Assembly (NCBI GenBank): GCA_930367215.1
Contig: OV884058.1
Location: forward strand, 216,112,208-216,176,207
Length of the DNA stretch: 64,000 nt
Source of the DNA: Pollenia angustigena
Taxonomy: Eukaryota; Arthropoda; Insecta; Diptera; Polleniidae
Direction of reading: 5' to 3'
Part shown: positions 46,624 to 55,263 of the stretch, one piece after another
How the letters are laid out: the number at the start of each line of letters is the position of its first letter
Numbering within the stretch: the first letter of the stretch is position 1
Notes under the pieces: generated by a model
Told to the model about the DNA's origin: nothing
The model's input: the letters and a program-made list of their open reading frames with translations, nothing else
Databases searched by the model: none
Program-made: the position numbers and the translations under genes

Positions 46624-46998
46624 AAAAATAAATTTAAAAAAAAATAATTTTTTTTTTAATTTGTTGGGTAATAATTTAAAACATAAAAACCTAAAGAAAA
46701 AAAATAAAAACAATCTAAAAATGTAAAAATAATTTTTTTTAGTTACCATAAAATTGATTTTTCTACTAATTTTAACTTTGATAACCCATAATTAGGCCCC
46801 TACAGAGCGTAGCACCCTTTCCAAACGCTCATTTCATAGGCTGAACAGTTATCTATCATATGCTGTTTAAACTGTTCAATTATCTTATTCGGTTCAAAAG
46901 ATATGATTTTTGCAACGAAAAAACTCAAATGGCGCCACTGTGCGTCGTTATATTAGCTTTTTAACTCATTACTTTGCAATGTTAGTTTTTGCTGGGAT

Positions 46999-47560
46999 GT
47001 AATTCATAGAAATATTTTATTTTAATGTTAATTTTTCAAATAATTTTTAATAAAAGATAAAAAAATAAATTTGTTTGTCTTTATCCAATCCAATCGTGGT
47101 AAAAATTGTTTTTGTGCTTTTTAATACTAAATGAAATATTTTTAGCGCTTGCCCCAATAAAAATTCGAGAAAATAAATTTCTTCATATATATAAGGACCG
47201 GTCTAATATACATATTTTAATTTTTGAACACTTACATTAAATAATTATTTGATGCAAATATTGCTCTAAGTCTGAACGCATGGCAAACATGATTTAATTT
47301 ATTTTATTTCACACTATTTGCCAACTGTTTTAACAAACAAAAATTGTCAAATATTTGAGCTTAGTGTGAACATTAAACAAAAATTAGTATTGTGGTTATT
47401 TTGTTGAATTATTTATGGTTTTTAATCCAAATATGTAATATTTTTAATTAGGCTTAAGTTCATGAAATTTAATTTTTATTAAATTATTTTTGTGAAGAAA
47501 GGAATTTTACAACATGAAAATTAATTAAAATTGTTATTGATAATCTTTCATTCTTGACGT
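46999..47560. other. No gene recognised
   Basis: AT-rich; GTCTGAACGCATGGCAAACA near 47271 resembles the hairpin segment at 35759, so a decayed MITE may be present. Confidence 0.35.
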
Positions 47561-47564
47561 GGCT

Positions 47565-47660
47565 CGGGCTCGAACCCTGGCCGGCAGGTTACCATGACAT
47601 GTTTCGATCGCAACCACTCGATCTCCTCAGATGGATTTGCCGTCTTACACTCGCAGCCAT
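47565..47660 (-). repeat. tRNA-like (SINE-like) segment
   Basis: On the minus strand GAGATCGAGTGGTTGCGATC is A-box-like and CCAGGGTTCGAGCCCGAGCC is B-box-like, about 50 bases apart. No complete cloverleaf was found. It may be the promoter part of a tRNA-derived SINE. Confidence 0.35.
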
Positions 47661-48240
47661 CGACGACTGCTGACGTCACTAGTCAAACATCAATCCTTAA
47701 ACCAAATTGTATTTTAACATTTGGTAGATCGAAATTTGCTTTCCTGAATGATTATCCATTTTAATTGATTTTACATGTTTTTTTTCCTTTACTTCTGTTT
47801 TTTCATTAAACAAAATATTTTTTTGTTTCACACAGCTTATAGCAAATATCAGAACAAATATTTTTTAGTTTAGACGTAAAAATAAAAATTCTTTAAAGAG
47901 TTTTATATGTTGACGGCATAGTGAGTTTTATTTTTGGCCGAATGTTTCATGACTGCGAAACAAAACACTCTTTTTAAGAGTTCATCCAAACTTTTATTAA
48001 TGGTTTTTAACTGTGTAGTTGTGATCGTTTGTTCTAGATCAGTGTTATCCAAATCTTCATTTTCTGTGCACAATAGTGCTACAAAAACAATAAAAACAAC
48101 TCACACCGATGCTTGTTCTCTTTTATTTCAGTTTGATTTCACTTGTTAATTGAGTGTTGATGAGTACACATGTGCGGATGCTTACGGTTTTTTTTTCAGC
48201 TTTATTGTTTTTTCAGCTTTGATTTTATTTCAATATAAAC
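47661..48240. other. 5' flank of the ZBED-hAT gene, possible hAT terminus at 48041
   Basis: CAGTGTTATCCAAATC at 48041 is a plausible hAT end (CAGTG start), but no matching right end was found beyond the inverted duplication. Otherwise AT-rich. Confidence 0.35.
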
Positions 48241-48256
48241 CAGCAAACAAAATAGT

Positions 48257-49275
48257 ATGATGGAAGACAAAAATTTTTGTTTTGTCATTAAAAATGCTTT
48301 TGGTAACATGCAATGCATTTTATGTTACCAAACATTTAAAACAAAGAAAACATTTTCAATTAAAAGGCATTTTGACCTTTTTCACATAGAAATAAATAAA
48401 TTAAACGAGGAAAAAAAGAAAATGTTTTTTCTTTATATGCAAAAAATTAAAGAATGGGTTCTGCAAGAAGAGCAAAGTGAGGAAATTTTGCACAATAAAA
48501 AATTAAATATAGAGATTTCGAGCCAAATAAGCTTGGAAATCGCTCAGCAAGGCAGACCGTTTATTGATGGAATGCTAGTAAAAAATATTTTACAAAAACC
48601 TTTTCAAACGTTAAATTATAAAACAGATTTCATAAAGTCAATTCCCTTGTCACCAAAAACTGTGGCTAGGCGTATTGCCCAAATAGGAAATTCGGTGGAG
48701 TCTTCTATTGAAGAAAAATTAATAAATTGTAAATTTCTTTCGTTTTGTTTAGATGAAAGTACAGATATTAATGATCTTTGTCAACTGGTTGTCTGTGTAA
48801 GATGCATTGATGAACATTTTAATGTTTTTGAATCAATGTTGACATTGGAAACCTTTCATGGGCATGTAACGGGAAAGCTTTTGATGGAAGTTGTAAGTGA
48901 TAAACTTTTTGCTATTGTTGATGTAAACAAAATTGTCGGTGTCTGCACAGACGGGGCAAGTGTAATGGTAGGAAAAAACACAGGTTTGATAGGTAATATA
49001 AAAAAAAGTGAAATGGCAATGCAAAACTTTCACTCCATTATCCATCAAGCGGCGCTTGCATCTAAATTTATTACTCAAGACTCTACTATGAAGACTGCAG
49101 AGCGCATTATAAATAAAATAAGAGGAGGACACAATGCCCTCACTCATCGAAAATTTGTAAAATTTTTAACATCTAAAAACGCAGCTTTCAAAGATCTTAA
49201 AATGTTCACTGAGGTACGTTGGCTCAGTCGTGTCGAGTGCCTTAACCGGCTAAATGATTTAAAAGAGGAAGTCTT
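48257..49275 (+). pseudogene. ZBED-type hAT transposase, C-terminally truncated
   Basis: Begins MMEDKNFCF. A BED-like zinc finger is visible as C20, C23, H38 and H43 (CILCYQTF ... RHFDLFH). The catalytic region shows LSFCLDESTDINDLC (D166), VGVCTDGASVMVGKNTG (D232), NFHSIIHQAALA and EVRWLSRVECLNRL, as in GTF2IRD2/ZBED-like hAT proteins. Native sequence ends near residue 339 at 49275; the remaining codons to the stop at 49387 are the reverse complement of 48748-48944. The third acidic residue and dimerisation domain are therefore missing. No internal stop, so the event seems recent. Confidence 0.75.
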
Positions 49276-49472
49276 AGACACCGACAATTTTGTTTACATC
49301 AACAATAGCAAAAAGTTTATCACTCACAACTTCCATCAAAAGCTTTCCCGTTACATGCCCATGAAAGGTTTCCAATGTCAACATTGATTCAAAAACATTA
49401 AAATGTTCATCAATGCATCTTACACAGACAACCAGTTGACAAAGATCATTAATATCTGTACTTTCATCTAAA
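48748..49472. repeat. Inverted duplication within the hAT gene (197-bp arms)
   Basis: 48748-48944 and 49276-49472 are reverse complements over 197 bp with one noticed mismatch (GTAAGTGAT against GTGAGTGAT). The loop is 331 bp of coding sequence. A transcript would form a long stem. Confidence 0.85.
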
Positions 49473-49479
49473 AATAATA

Positions 49480-49527
49480 TTCATAAAATTCATTACATTT
49501 GCAATGCTTAGTTTTGTGTTTGCTGGG
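49480..49527. mobile_element. Solo end of a CCCAGCAAACAC-type element
   Basis: Reversed it reads CCCAGCAAACACAAAACTAAG then CATTGCAAATGTAATGA, closely like the right end at 46996. No left partner was identified. Confidence 0.5.
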
Positions 49528-49645
49528 CAATGTTATGTTGTCCAATACAGACGCATTTCATTTAATGAGAGTTTTGGTTAACTATGTTCTAGATCACCAT
49601 AGGTTCTTAAAGAGAAGTTAAGGACGAACCTATTGGTATATATTA

Positions 49646-50640
49646 GGTGATTTTTTAAGAGCTATAGGAAAGTTAAAAAAAAAGCACATAAAATTCAGAA
49701 AAATACTTGAAATCTTTATTTGAATCGATAGTAAGGTCGATATAATTTAATGTTTGAAGATTATTTCATGCAAATGTTGACCGTGACTACGCCTCAAATA
49801 GTCCATCCACTTAGCCCAAGTTTGGCATACTCTTTCCAACATTTCAGCCGCTATCTCATGAATGTTGTCTTCCAATGCGTCAATTGAACCGGGCATGTGT
49901 GTATAGACATGAGCTTTAACATAGCCCCACAAAAAATAGTCTTAAGGCGTTAAATCGCACGATCTAGGCGGCCAATTGACCATCTTGTTGAAACCACATG
50001 TCATGCAAGTCAAGCTCTTGCATTTTGAGCAAAAAAAAGTTGGATATCATCTCACGGTAGCGCTCACCATTCACAGCTACGTTACGATTCGCATCATCTT
50101 TGAAGAAGTACGGTCCAATGATGCCACCAGCCCATAACCCGCACCAAACTGTGACTTTTTCTGGATGCATTGGTAGCTCTTGCAATGCTTCTGGCTGATC
50201 TTCACTCCGAAATTGACAATTCTGCTTATTAACGTACCCATTGAGCCAAAAATGAGCTTCGTCGCTGAACACAAGAAGCGCGCGATGAACTTTCTTAACA
50301 GAGCACGCATTTGATAATAAAATTCAATCATTTGCCAGCGTTGTTCGTTTGTAAAATAGCGTTTACATTAGCCAGTACTGGCAAGACAGTAGCAATTCAT
50401 TCAAACTTTTTCACTAATACATAAACACTTTTACAGCTATTTTGTTTTTGCATTGTTTTGCCAACTAATATGTATATGCTTACTGTCTTGCCAGTACTGG
50501 CAAATGTAAACTCTGTGTAAGACGATTCATGGTTAAATAATAGACCAAACTGAAGATGTTTGACAGCGAAACAAAACACGAAACGTGCGTTAACTGTTTA
50601 AACCAGTATTGCCAAAAAGATAAAAGCTAAAAAATCACCC
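49646..50640 (-). mobile_element. Mariner-family element, copy B, internally deleted, with nested MITE
   Basis: Ends GGTGATTTTTTAAGAGCTAT and, reversed, GGGTGATTTTTTAGCTTTTA. Transposase pieces on the minus strand: SDEAHFWLNGYVNKQNC, YREMISNFFLLKMQELD, WFQQDG, then after a deletion CDLTP, a stop, DYFLWGYVKAHVYTHM. The start codon region MNRL is separated from NEQRW by the MITE 50357-50515. Inactive. Confidence 0.72.
50357..50515. mobile_element. hAT-type MITE (about 159 bp) inside mariner copy B
   Basis: Ends TAGCGTTTACATTAGCCAGT and, reversed, CAGAGTTTACATTTGCCAGT, followed by ACTGGCAAGACAGTA on both sides. The host mariner sequence GTTTGTAAGACGATTCAT is split here; flanks TGTAAAAT and TGTAAGAC are an imperfect 8-bp duplication. 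Small, non-coding and nearly palindromic. Confidence 0.62.
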
Positions 50641-51063
50641 GCAAGGTCTTCGTTGACTCTAATATGGAGAGATTTTAAGCTAAAATTTTATGGATAACTC
50701 TCATTTAGCGTCGCTGCAATTTACCCTAAAGTACAAAATATTCATATATTTTTTAATTAACTAAAATTTATTTATATATTAATTTATAAACCGTTTATTT
50801 TTATTGATTTTTTTAAAGCATTAGGTAGTGGTTAATGGTTTTGCTTTGTTATTTTTGTCAATGTTTTATTGTGTTTAAAAAAGTGATTTTAATTTTTTTT
50901 AAATTTAATTTCCGACTTGTTTTTGAAAATATGCCGAATTTATATCAAAACCATCTGGCACCCCTGGTTGAGATCGTATGAAAATTTTTATAAACTCTCT
51001 TATTTTCCTCAACTCGCCAATAATATTTTAATATACAACAGATAACCACAGATATTGTAGAAA
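50641..51063. other. No gene recognised
   Basis: AT-rich. ACCATCTGGCACCCCTGG near 50950-50967 resembles a hAT end (CCAGGGGTGCCAGATGG), without a partner. Confidence 0.4.
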
Positions 51064-51065
51064 TA

Positions 51066-51976
51066 AAGGGTGGTTAAATTTCAAGGGCCGATGTTGATTT
51101 TGAATAAAACACAAACTATTTAGGAAATTATTGTAATTTTATTTTATTATGATATATTGGTATTACTCAATTATGTATGGAACAAAATATCGGCCAAATG
51201 GGCGCCGCGACCACGGCGGCACACCTCCATCCGATGGTCCAAATTTTCGATGACCCTGAGGCATAATGGAGGTTCTATGCCGTTAATGTGCCGAATTATC
51301 TCATCCTTTAGCTCTAGAATTGTTGCTGGCTTATCGACGTACACCTTTTCTTTCAAATAAGCCCAAAGAAAAAAGTCCAACGGTGTCAAATCACATGATC
51401 TTCGCGGCCAATTGACATCGCCATTACGTGAGATAACACGGCCATTGAATTTGTTGCGCAAAAGAGCCATTGTTTCGTTAGCTGTGTGGCAAGTGGCACC
51501 GTCCTGCTGAAACCACATATCGTCCACATCCATATCTTCCAATTCGGGCCATAAAAAGTTCGTTATCATCTCACGATAGCGAACACCATTCACAGTAACT
51601 GCCTGACCGGCCTCATTTTGGAAAAAATACGGCCCGATGATGCCGCCACCGCACCAAACAGTCACTCTTTGTGGGTACATTGGTTTTTCGACAATCACTC
51701 TTGGATTCTCATTCGCCCAAATGCGGCAATTCTGTTTATTGACGAATACACTGAGGTGAAAATGTGCCTCATCACTGAAGATGATTTTCTTCGAAAATTG
51801 ATCATCCACTGTTGCCATTTCTTGCCACCATTCTGCCCATTGTTGGATTGTGTATCTCTCCATGGTTCAAATTGAATAAGTCTGAAATAGAGAAATGTCA
51901 AATAAAATTCGGAAAAAAACTTGGCGTTTAGGTGTGGTTCACATTCAACATCGGCCCTTACAATTTAACCACCCTT
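51066..51976 (-). mobile_element. Mariner-family element, copy C (911 bp), TA duplication
   Basis: Ends AAGGGTGGTTAAATTTCAAG and, reversed, AAGGGTGGTTAAATTGTAAG, both followed by GGCCGATGTTGA. TA flanks each side (51064-51065, 51977-51978). It encodes a shortened transposase. Older relatives are at 27424-28200 and 31770-32205. Confidence 0.82.
51171..51863 (-). CDS. Mariner-type transposase, N-terminally deleted (230 aa)
   Basis: Starts ATG at 51863 (MERYTIQQWAEWWQEM), just inside the right terminus. Only a few residues of the helix-turn-helix region remain before a deletion joins to KKIIFSDEAHFHL. All three catalytic aspartate boxes are present: SDEAHF, WFQQDGATCHTA and RSCDLTPLDFFLW, with 36 residues between the second and third. 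The frame is open to GRGAHLADILFHT. Usual length is about 340 aa, so some 100 residues of the DNA-binding region are gone; a functional transposase is unlikely. This is a deletion derivative rather than a mutated relic. Confidence 0.75.
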   Translation of the reverse strand: MERYTIQQWAEWWQEMATVDDQFSKKIIFSDEAHFHLSVFVNKQNCRIWANENPRVIVEKPMYPQRVTVWCGGGIIGPYFFQNEAGQAVTVNGVRYREMITNFLWPELEDMDVDDMWFQQDGATCHTANETMALLRNKFNGRVISRNGDVNWPRRSCDLTPLDFFLWAYLKEKVYVDKPATILELKDEIIRHINGIEPPLCLRVIENLDHRMEVCRRGRGAHLADILFHT

Positions 51977-51978
51977 TA

Positions 51979-52572
51979 CTTATGGTGACAACAGATATTT
52001 ATAAGCAAAAAAAATTTTATAACATACCCAGTAAAAACTTCGCTTACGTTTTCAAAATGAATAGCTTCGCTCAGACATTATTTATTAGCTTTCTTCTATA
52101 ACTGCTTTTATAACAACTTCTATAACTACTTACCCAATAAAATTTTTATCATTTTGCGAAGCACTAATGGTACGGTACATTTAACAAAATAAGCGCACAA
52201 TTATGCGCTACGCAATAAGACATACAGAAATGCAGTAATGTAAGTGAAAGAACTTTCAACAATTTTTATAAAAAAAAAAATGAAATTTCAAACTTTTTTG
52301 TTTCTCCCTTACAAACCTGCTTCGTTCGAAGCTCCATTTTTTATTGTGTTATTTCAGGATGTATGTAGGTAAAAAAATAATGACTTACTTTTCATTGCGT
52401 TCAGTAGTGCTTTTAAGCTTATCTGATTACTTAACACATTATTTTGTAGGAGAGGATTTTACTGGGTACTCAATTCAAAACCATAGGCAACTGTTTTTGT
52501 TTTTAAGATATGGTGAGTGGGCAAGAGCAAAACCATACAATATCAGTTACACTTACTCTCTCATTTATGGCA
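51979..52572. other. No gene recognised
   Basis: AT-rich sequence. The open frame 52344-52622 runs into the adjacent hAT element and shows no domain. Confidence 0.4.
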
Positions 52573-52811
52573 GTAGTAACCAGGGGTGCCAGATAATTTT
52601 GATAAGAAATCGGCATATTTAAAAAAAAAATCGGCATTATCGGCACTTTTATATAAAAAAAATCGGCAAATTAAAAATACCTATTTTAAATACAATAAAA
52701 CCAAATAAGAACAATTCAGAATTATCTAATGTTTATAACTTATGAAATTTCAAAAGAATCAATCAAAATAAACGTTTTACAAAGAAATTGTAGTTAAATA
52801 TAAACAGCCAG

Positions 52812-52837
52812 TCCCACGATATCACATCGTGGGATTA
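52812..52837. repeat. Short perfect hairpin TCCCACGAT...ATCGTGGGA
   Basis: TCCCACGAT and ATCGTGGGA are separated by a few bases inside the hAT element. It is followed by TTTTTTT after AACTGAAAG. Function unknown. Confidence 0.5.
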
Positions 52838-53609
52838 ACTGAAAGTTTTTTTTAACTTTCTTATAATTAAGTATATTCCATATACAAATATTTGAGTTTG
52901 ACATTTTTATTAAATCCGTTTTAATATTAATATCAAAACAGTTTAAATTATTAATTTTTAAATAATAACTTAAACTTAAAAAAACGAATAACTTGCAAAG
53001 ATAAATTTTCCAGTGAACATCAAAACTCTGTTACATTAAAAAGTTCTTTCCACATTTGCGGAAGAATGTGGAAGGACCAAAAATTGTACCAAATGCTGCC
53101 ATTAAATGTTCACGTTATAAATCTGAAATTTTTTGCCAAAAAGTTTGCAAATTTATTTAATTTTCCTTACATAAGAATTGGCTATTTAATTTATGTACTA
53201 ACATCGTCCTCAATTGCGTTATAATCTTAAAAAAAAAATAATTTAATTATCAAAGTAATTATTATTTAAATTATATGCATTGATAGTGAATATAAATTTA
53301 TCTTACCTTTATTCTTTTGTAAGTATTTATCTATCCATTTTCAAACACAAATATAAAGTGTTTTATATTTTCCTAATAGAAAAAGAAATTTTAACTGAAT
53401 TATTTTGGGCTTAAAAATTATTTCTTTTTTAACTTTGGCCTTTAATTCTTCATAGTGGAATATTTTTCAAATAATAATGTATTAACCCAACACACATTAC
53501 AAAACTGCACTTAATATTGAATAAAACTAACCCCCTTTTCTTTAGTAGAAGCGCTGAATTAAAAACAGTTGTCTCTTTTCAATGTTACAACTGTTTCAGT
53601 ATCGCTTAA

Positions 53610-53986
53610 GGTGCTATCAGACGGGATGTATTTTACATATGTACTTTCACTTTTCTTATCCATATGTAATTCCGTATGTATGTCAAAATTTCCATTTTAC
53701 ATACGATTCATAATTTTTGCTATAACACCTGCTTATGTTTTTCCTTTTAACATAACCTATAAATGTCAACAAAAGCTGACTTTTGTTTACGTTTTAAAAC
53801 AAACCAGCTGTTTTGTTTATGTTTGCCACAGGAAAATAGAGCGTGTTCTAATCGAAAAAGTTACATATGTATTTCCACATGTATTTTACACATGCAAAGT
53901 TTCATATGTATCACACGATGTGTACAACTTTTACAGATGGAAAATTTGACAGTACATATGTAAAATACATTCCGTCTGATAGCACC
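53610..53986. mobile_element. 377-bp MITE with TTAA duplication nested in the hAT
   Basis: Ends GGTGCTATCAGACGGGATGT and, reversed, GGTGCTATCAGACGGAATGT, then ATTTTACATATGTA on both sides. TTAA abuts both ends (53606-53609, 53987-53990), a preference of piggyBac- and Kolobok-type transposases. The interior open frames overlap many TACATATGTA motifs and are not considered genes. Confidence 0.78.
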
Positions 53987-54159
53987 TTAAAAGTTAGTGT
54001 TCTATTATCAAACAAACAAAAAGTAATCGCCTTTTACGTGTTAGTCAAAAAATCGGCATTTTTTGAGCAAAAATCGGCAAATCGGCACTTTGATAATTTA
54101 GAGGCAAAAAATCGGCAAAACGCCGATAAATCGGCAAAAATGGCAGGCCTGGTAGTAAC

Positions 54160-55119
54160 AGATACATATCTGGTGTATCTGTTTCGGGTATACTTACTGA
54201 TACACTTGTGCAGGTCTTTAATTCAAATGTGCCAAATCTTTTATACACTCCATCCACATCAAGAATATGTCAAGAGAGGCTATATGGAAAGTGAGTGGGC
54301 TAGCCTAGCCTGCGATAAATTATCTTCACGAAGTCATAAATCTATGTCAGATCACATTTTATTACAATAGCACTATTCGTTACGGTTTAAGCCGTACTAA
54401 AGTATTTTTTGAGAGTGGTGCGAATTTGTGCGAAATCTTAAATCAATCCGTGCATTCCGCCACAATTTATTTTAGGTTTTGCCCTAAATTATCAATATCT
54501 TAGGGGAGGTCATCAATTTTTTAGGGTGGTTGTTCCACATTTGGACTCACAACTTTTATCTTTATGAACCAATTTTGCTGGATTCTAGTCCAAAACTGCT
54601 TAGGAGAACTAGACGCACATGGATAAATCGACTTGGAATCTGGGATCTTAGATGATTATTACAAAAACAAATTCTCATAATATGGTTTACATTGGCCATA
54701 TAGTTGTTAATTTTGATTACTTTATGATAACTTTTGACTAAATTATCTAAAATATTGTTAATTTGTATAAAACTATGTTTAATTTCGGGAAAGTTATGGC
54801 TAAGTTCGACCTTATTATGGTCATATTTAACCATAATATGGCTACCAGCAAACATTAACACTGTTAAAATCCAACCATAGTTTGTTGCTCTTAGAATTTG
54901 GTTAGTTCCAACCATAATTTGTTGTTTTTTCTACCTGAATGAATCCGTTTTTCCCTAATGCTAAAAAAAACACCATAAAGCTAATTTCATCACAATTTAT
55001 TTTGAACAATATACGCATGTTTGTATGTATGTATGTATGTATGTATGTATGTATGTATGTATGTATGTATGTATGTATGTATGTTATTTAATTGTTTTCT
55101 TTAACAACCCAAAATAAAA
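54160..55119. other. 3' flank of gene B; (GTAT)n microsatellite at 55021-55083
   Basis: A run of about fifteen GTAT/ATGT tetranucleotides lies 40-100 bases past the gene B stop codon. On the minus strand ATTAAA at 55087-55092 is a possible poly(A) signal. Nothing else was recognised. Confidence 0.5.
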
Positions 55120-55263
55120 CTAAATTACATTTAAACTTGAAATTTGCCCTTGGTCTTCCAATAACTTCAACTGGTGATTTCGATCATTTTCACAATCCCA
55201 CAAATTTGTATCCTCATGAAATTGTATTAAAACTAATTCGTAGGTGACAATCGTGCCTGCCAC
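55120..55263 (-). CDS. Gene B terminal exon with TYELVLIQF
   Basis: Acceptor GTTAAG at the 55263 side. Encodes [15 protein letters not shown], then HEDTNLWDC and a hydrophilic tail ending SSLNVI, stop TAG at 55120-55122. 144 nt. The Gr-family signature is complete. Confidence 0.88.
   Translation of the reverse strand: MAGTIVTYELVLIQFHEDTNLWDCENDRNHQLKLLEDQGQISSLNVI

Larger units (their letters stand above)
43595..46942 (+). mobile_element. Complete Transib transposon (3348 bp) with RSS-like ends and CGTCG duplication
   Basis: Left end: CACAGTA, 23-bp spacer, GCAAAAATC. Right end reversed: CACAGTG, 22-bp spacer, GCAAAAATC. Heptamers are followed by GCGCC on both sides. CGTCG is duplicated exactly (43590-43594, 46943-46947). 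Transib elements give 5-bp GC-rich duplications and CAC-starting ends (family knowledge). One intact transposase ORF is inside. A direct repeat of about 135 bp (44237-44378 and 44391-44535, sharing ACAATATTGACTACAGGTAG and GGTAGCATAAGCCTATATAT) precedes the ORF. The element is inserted in the CCCAGCAAAAACT element. Confidence 0.88.
42459..46996. mobile_element. CCCAGCAAAAACT-type element (about 1.2 kb) split by the Transib insertion
   Basis: Ends CCCAGCAAAAACTTGGTAAT and, reversed, CCCAGCAAAAACTAACATTG. AT on both sides (42457-42458, 46997-46998) may be a 2-bp duplication. Excluding the Transib it is about 1185 bp and non-coding. Related to 12203-12990 and the end at 49527. It contains a tRNA-like segment at 43185-43260. 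Confidence 0.62.
52581..54151. mobile_element. hAT element with CAGGGGTGCCA ends (1571 bp), perfect 8-bp duplication
   Basis: Left CAGGGGTGCCAGATAATTTT, right reversed CAGGCCTGCCATTTTTGCCG. GTAGTAAC abuts both ends (52573-52580, 54152-54159). AAATCGGCA repeats cluster at both ends. No transposase. It carries a nested TTAA MITE (53610-53986) and a short perfect hairpin at 52812-52837. Confidence 0.8.

Noticed and set aside
42459..46996. CCCAGCAAAAACT repeats as the termini of the RAG1-like transposon
   Set aside because: Inner CACAGTR ends with an exact 5-bp CGTCG duplication fit Transib far better; the outer ends have only a possible AT duplication and belong to a host element related to 12203-12990.
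47565..47660. Functional tRNA gene
   Set aside because: A- and B-box-like motifs exist but the acceptor and anticodon stems do not pair; a SINE remnant is more likely.
53569..54370. Overlapping 126- and 167-codon frames
   Set aside because: They run through the TTAA MITE and hAT end repeats and reflect TACATATGTA and ATCGGCA repeats, not coding sequence.
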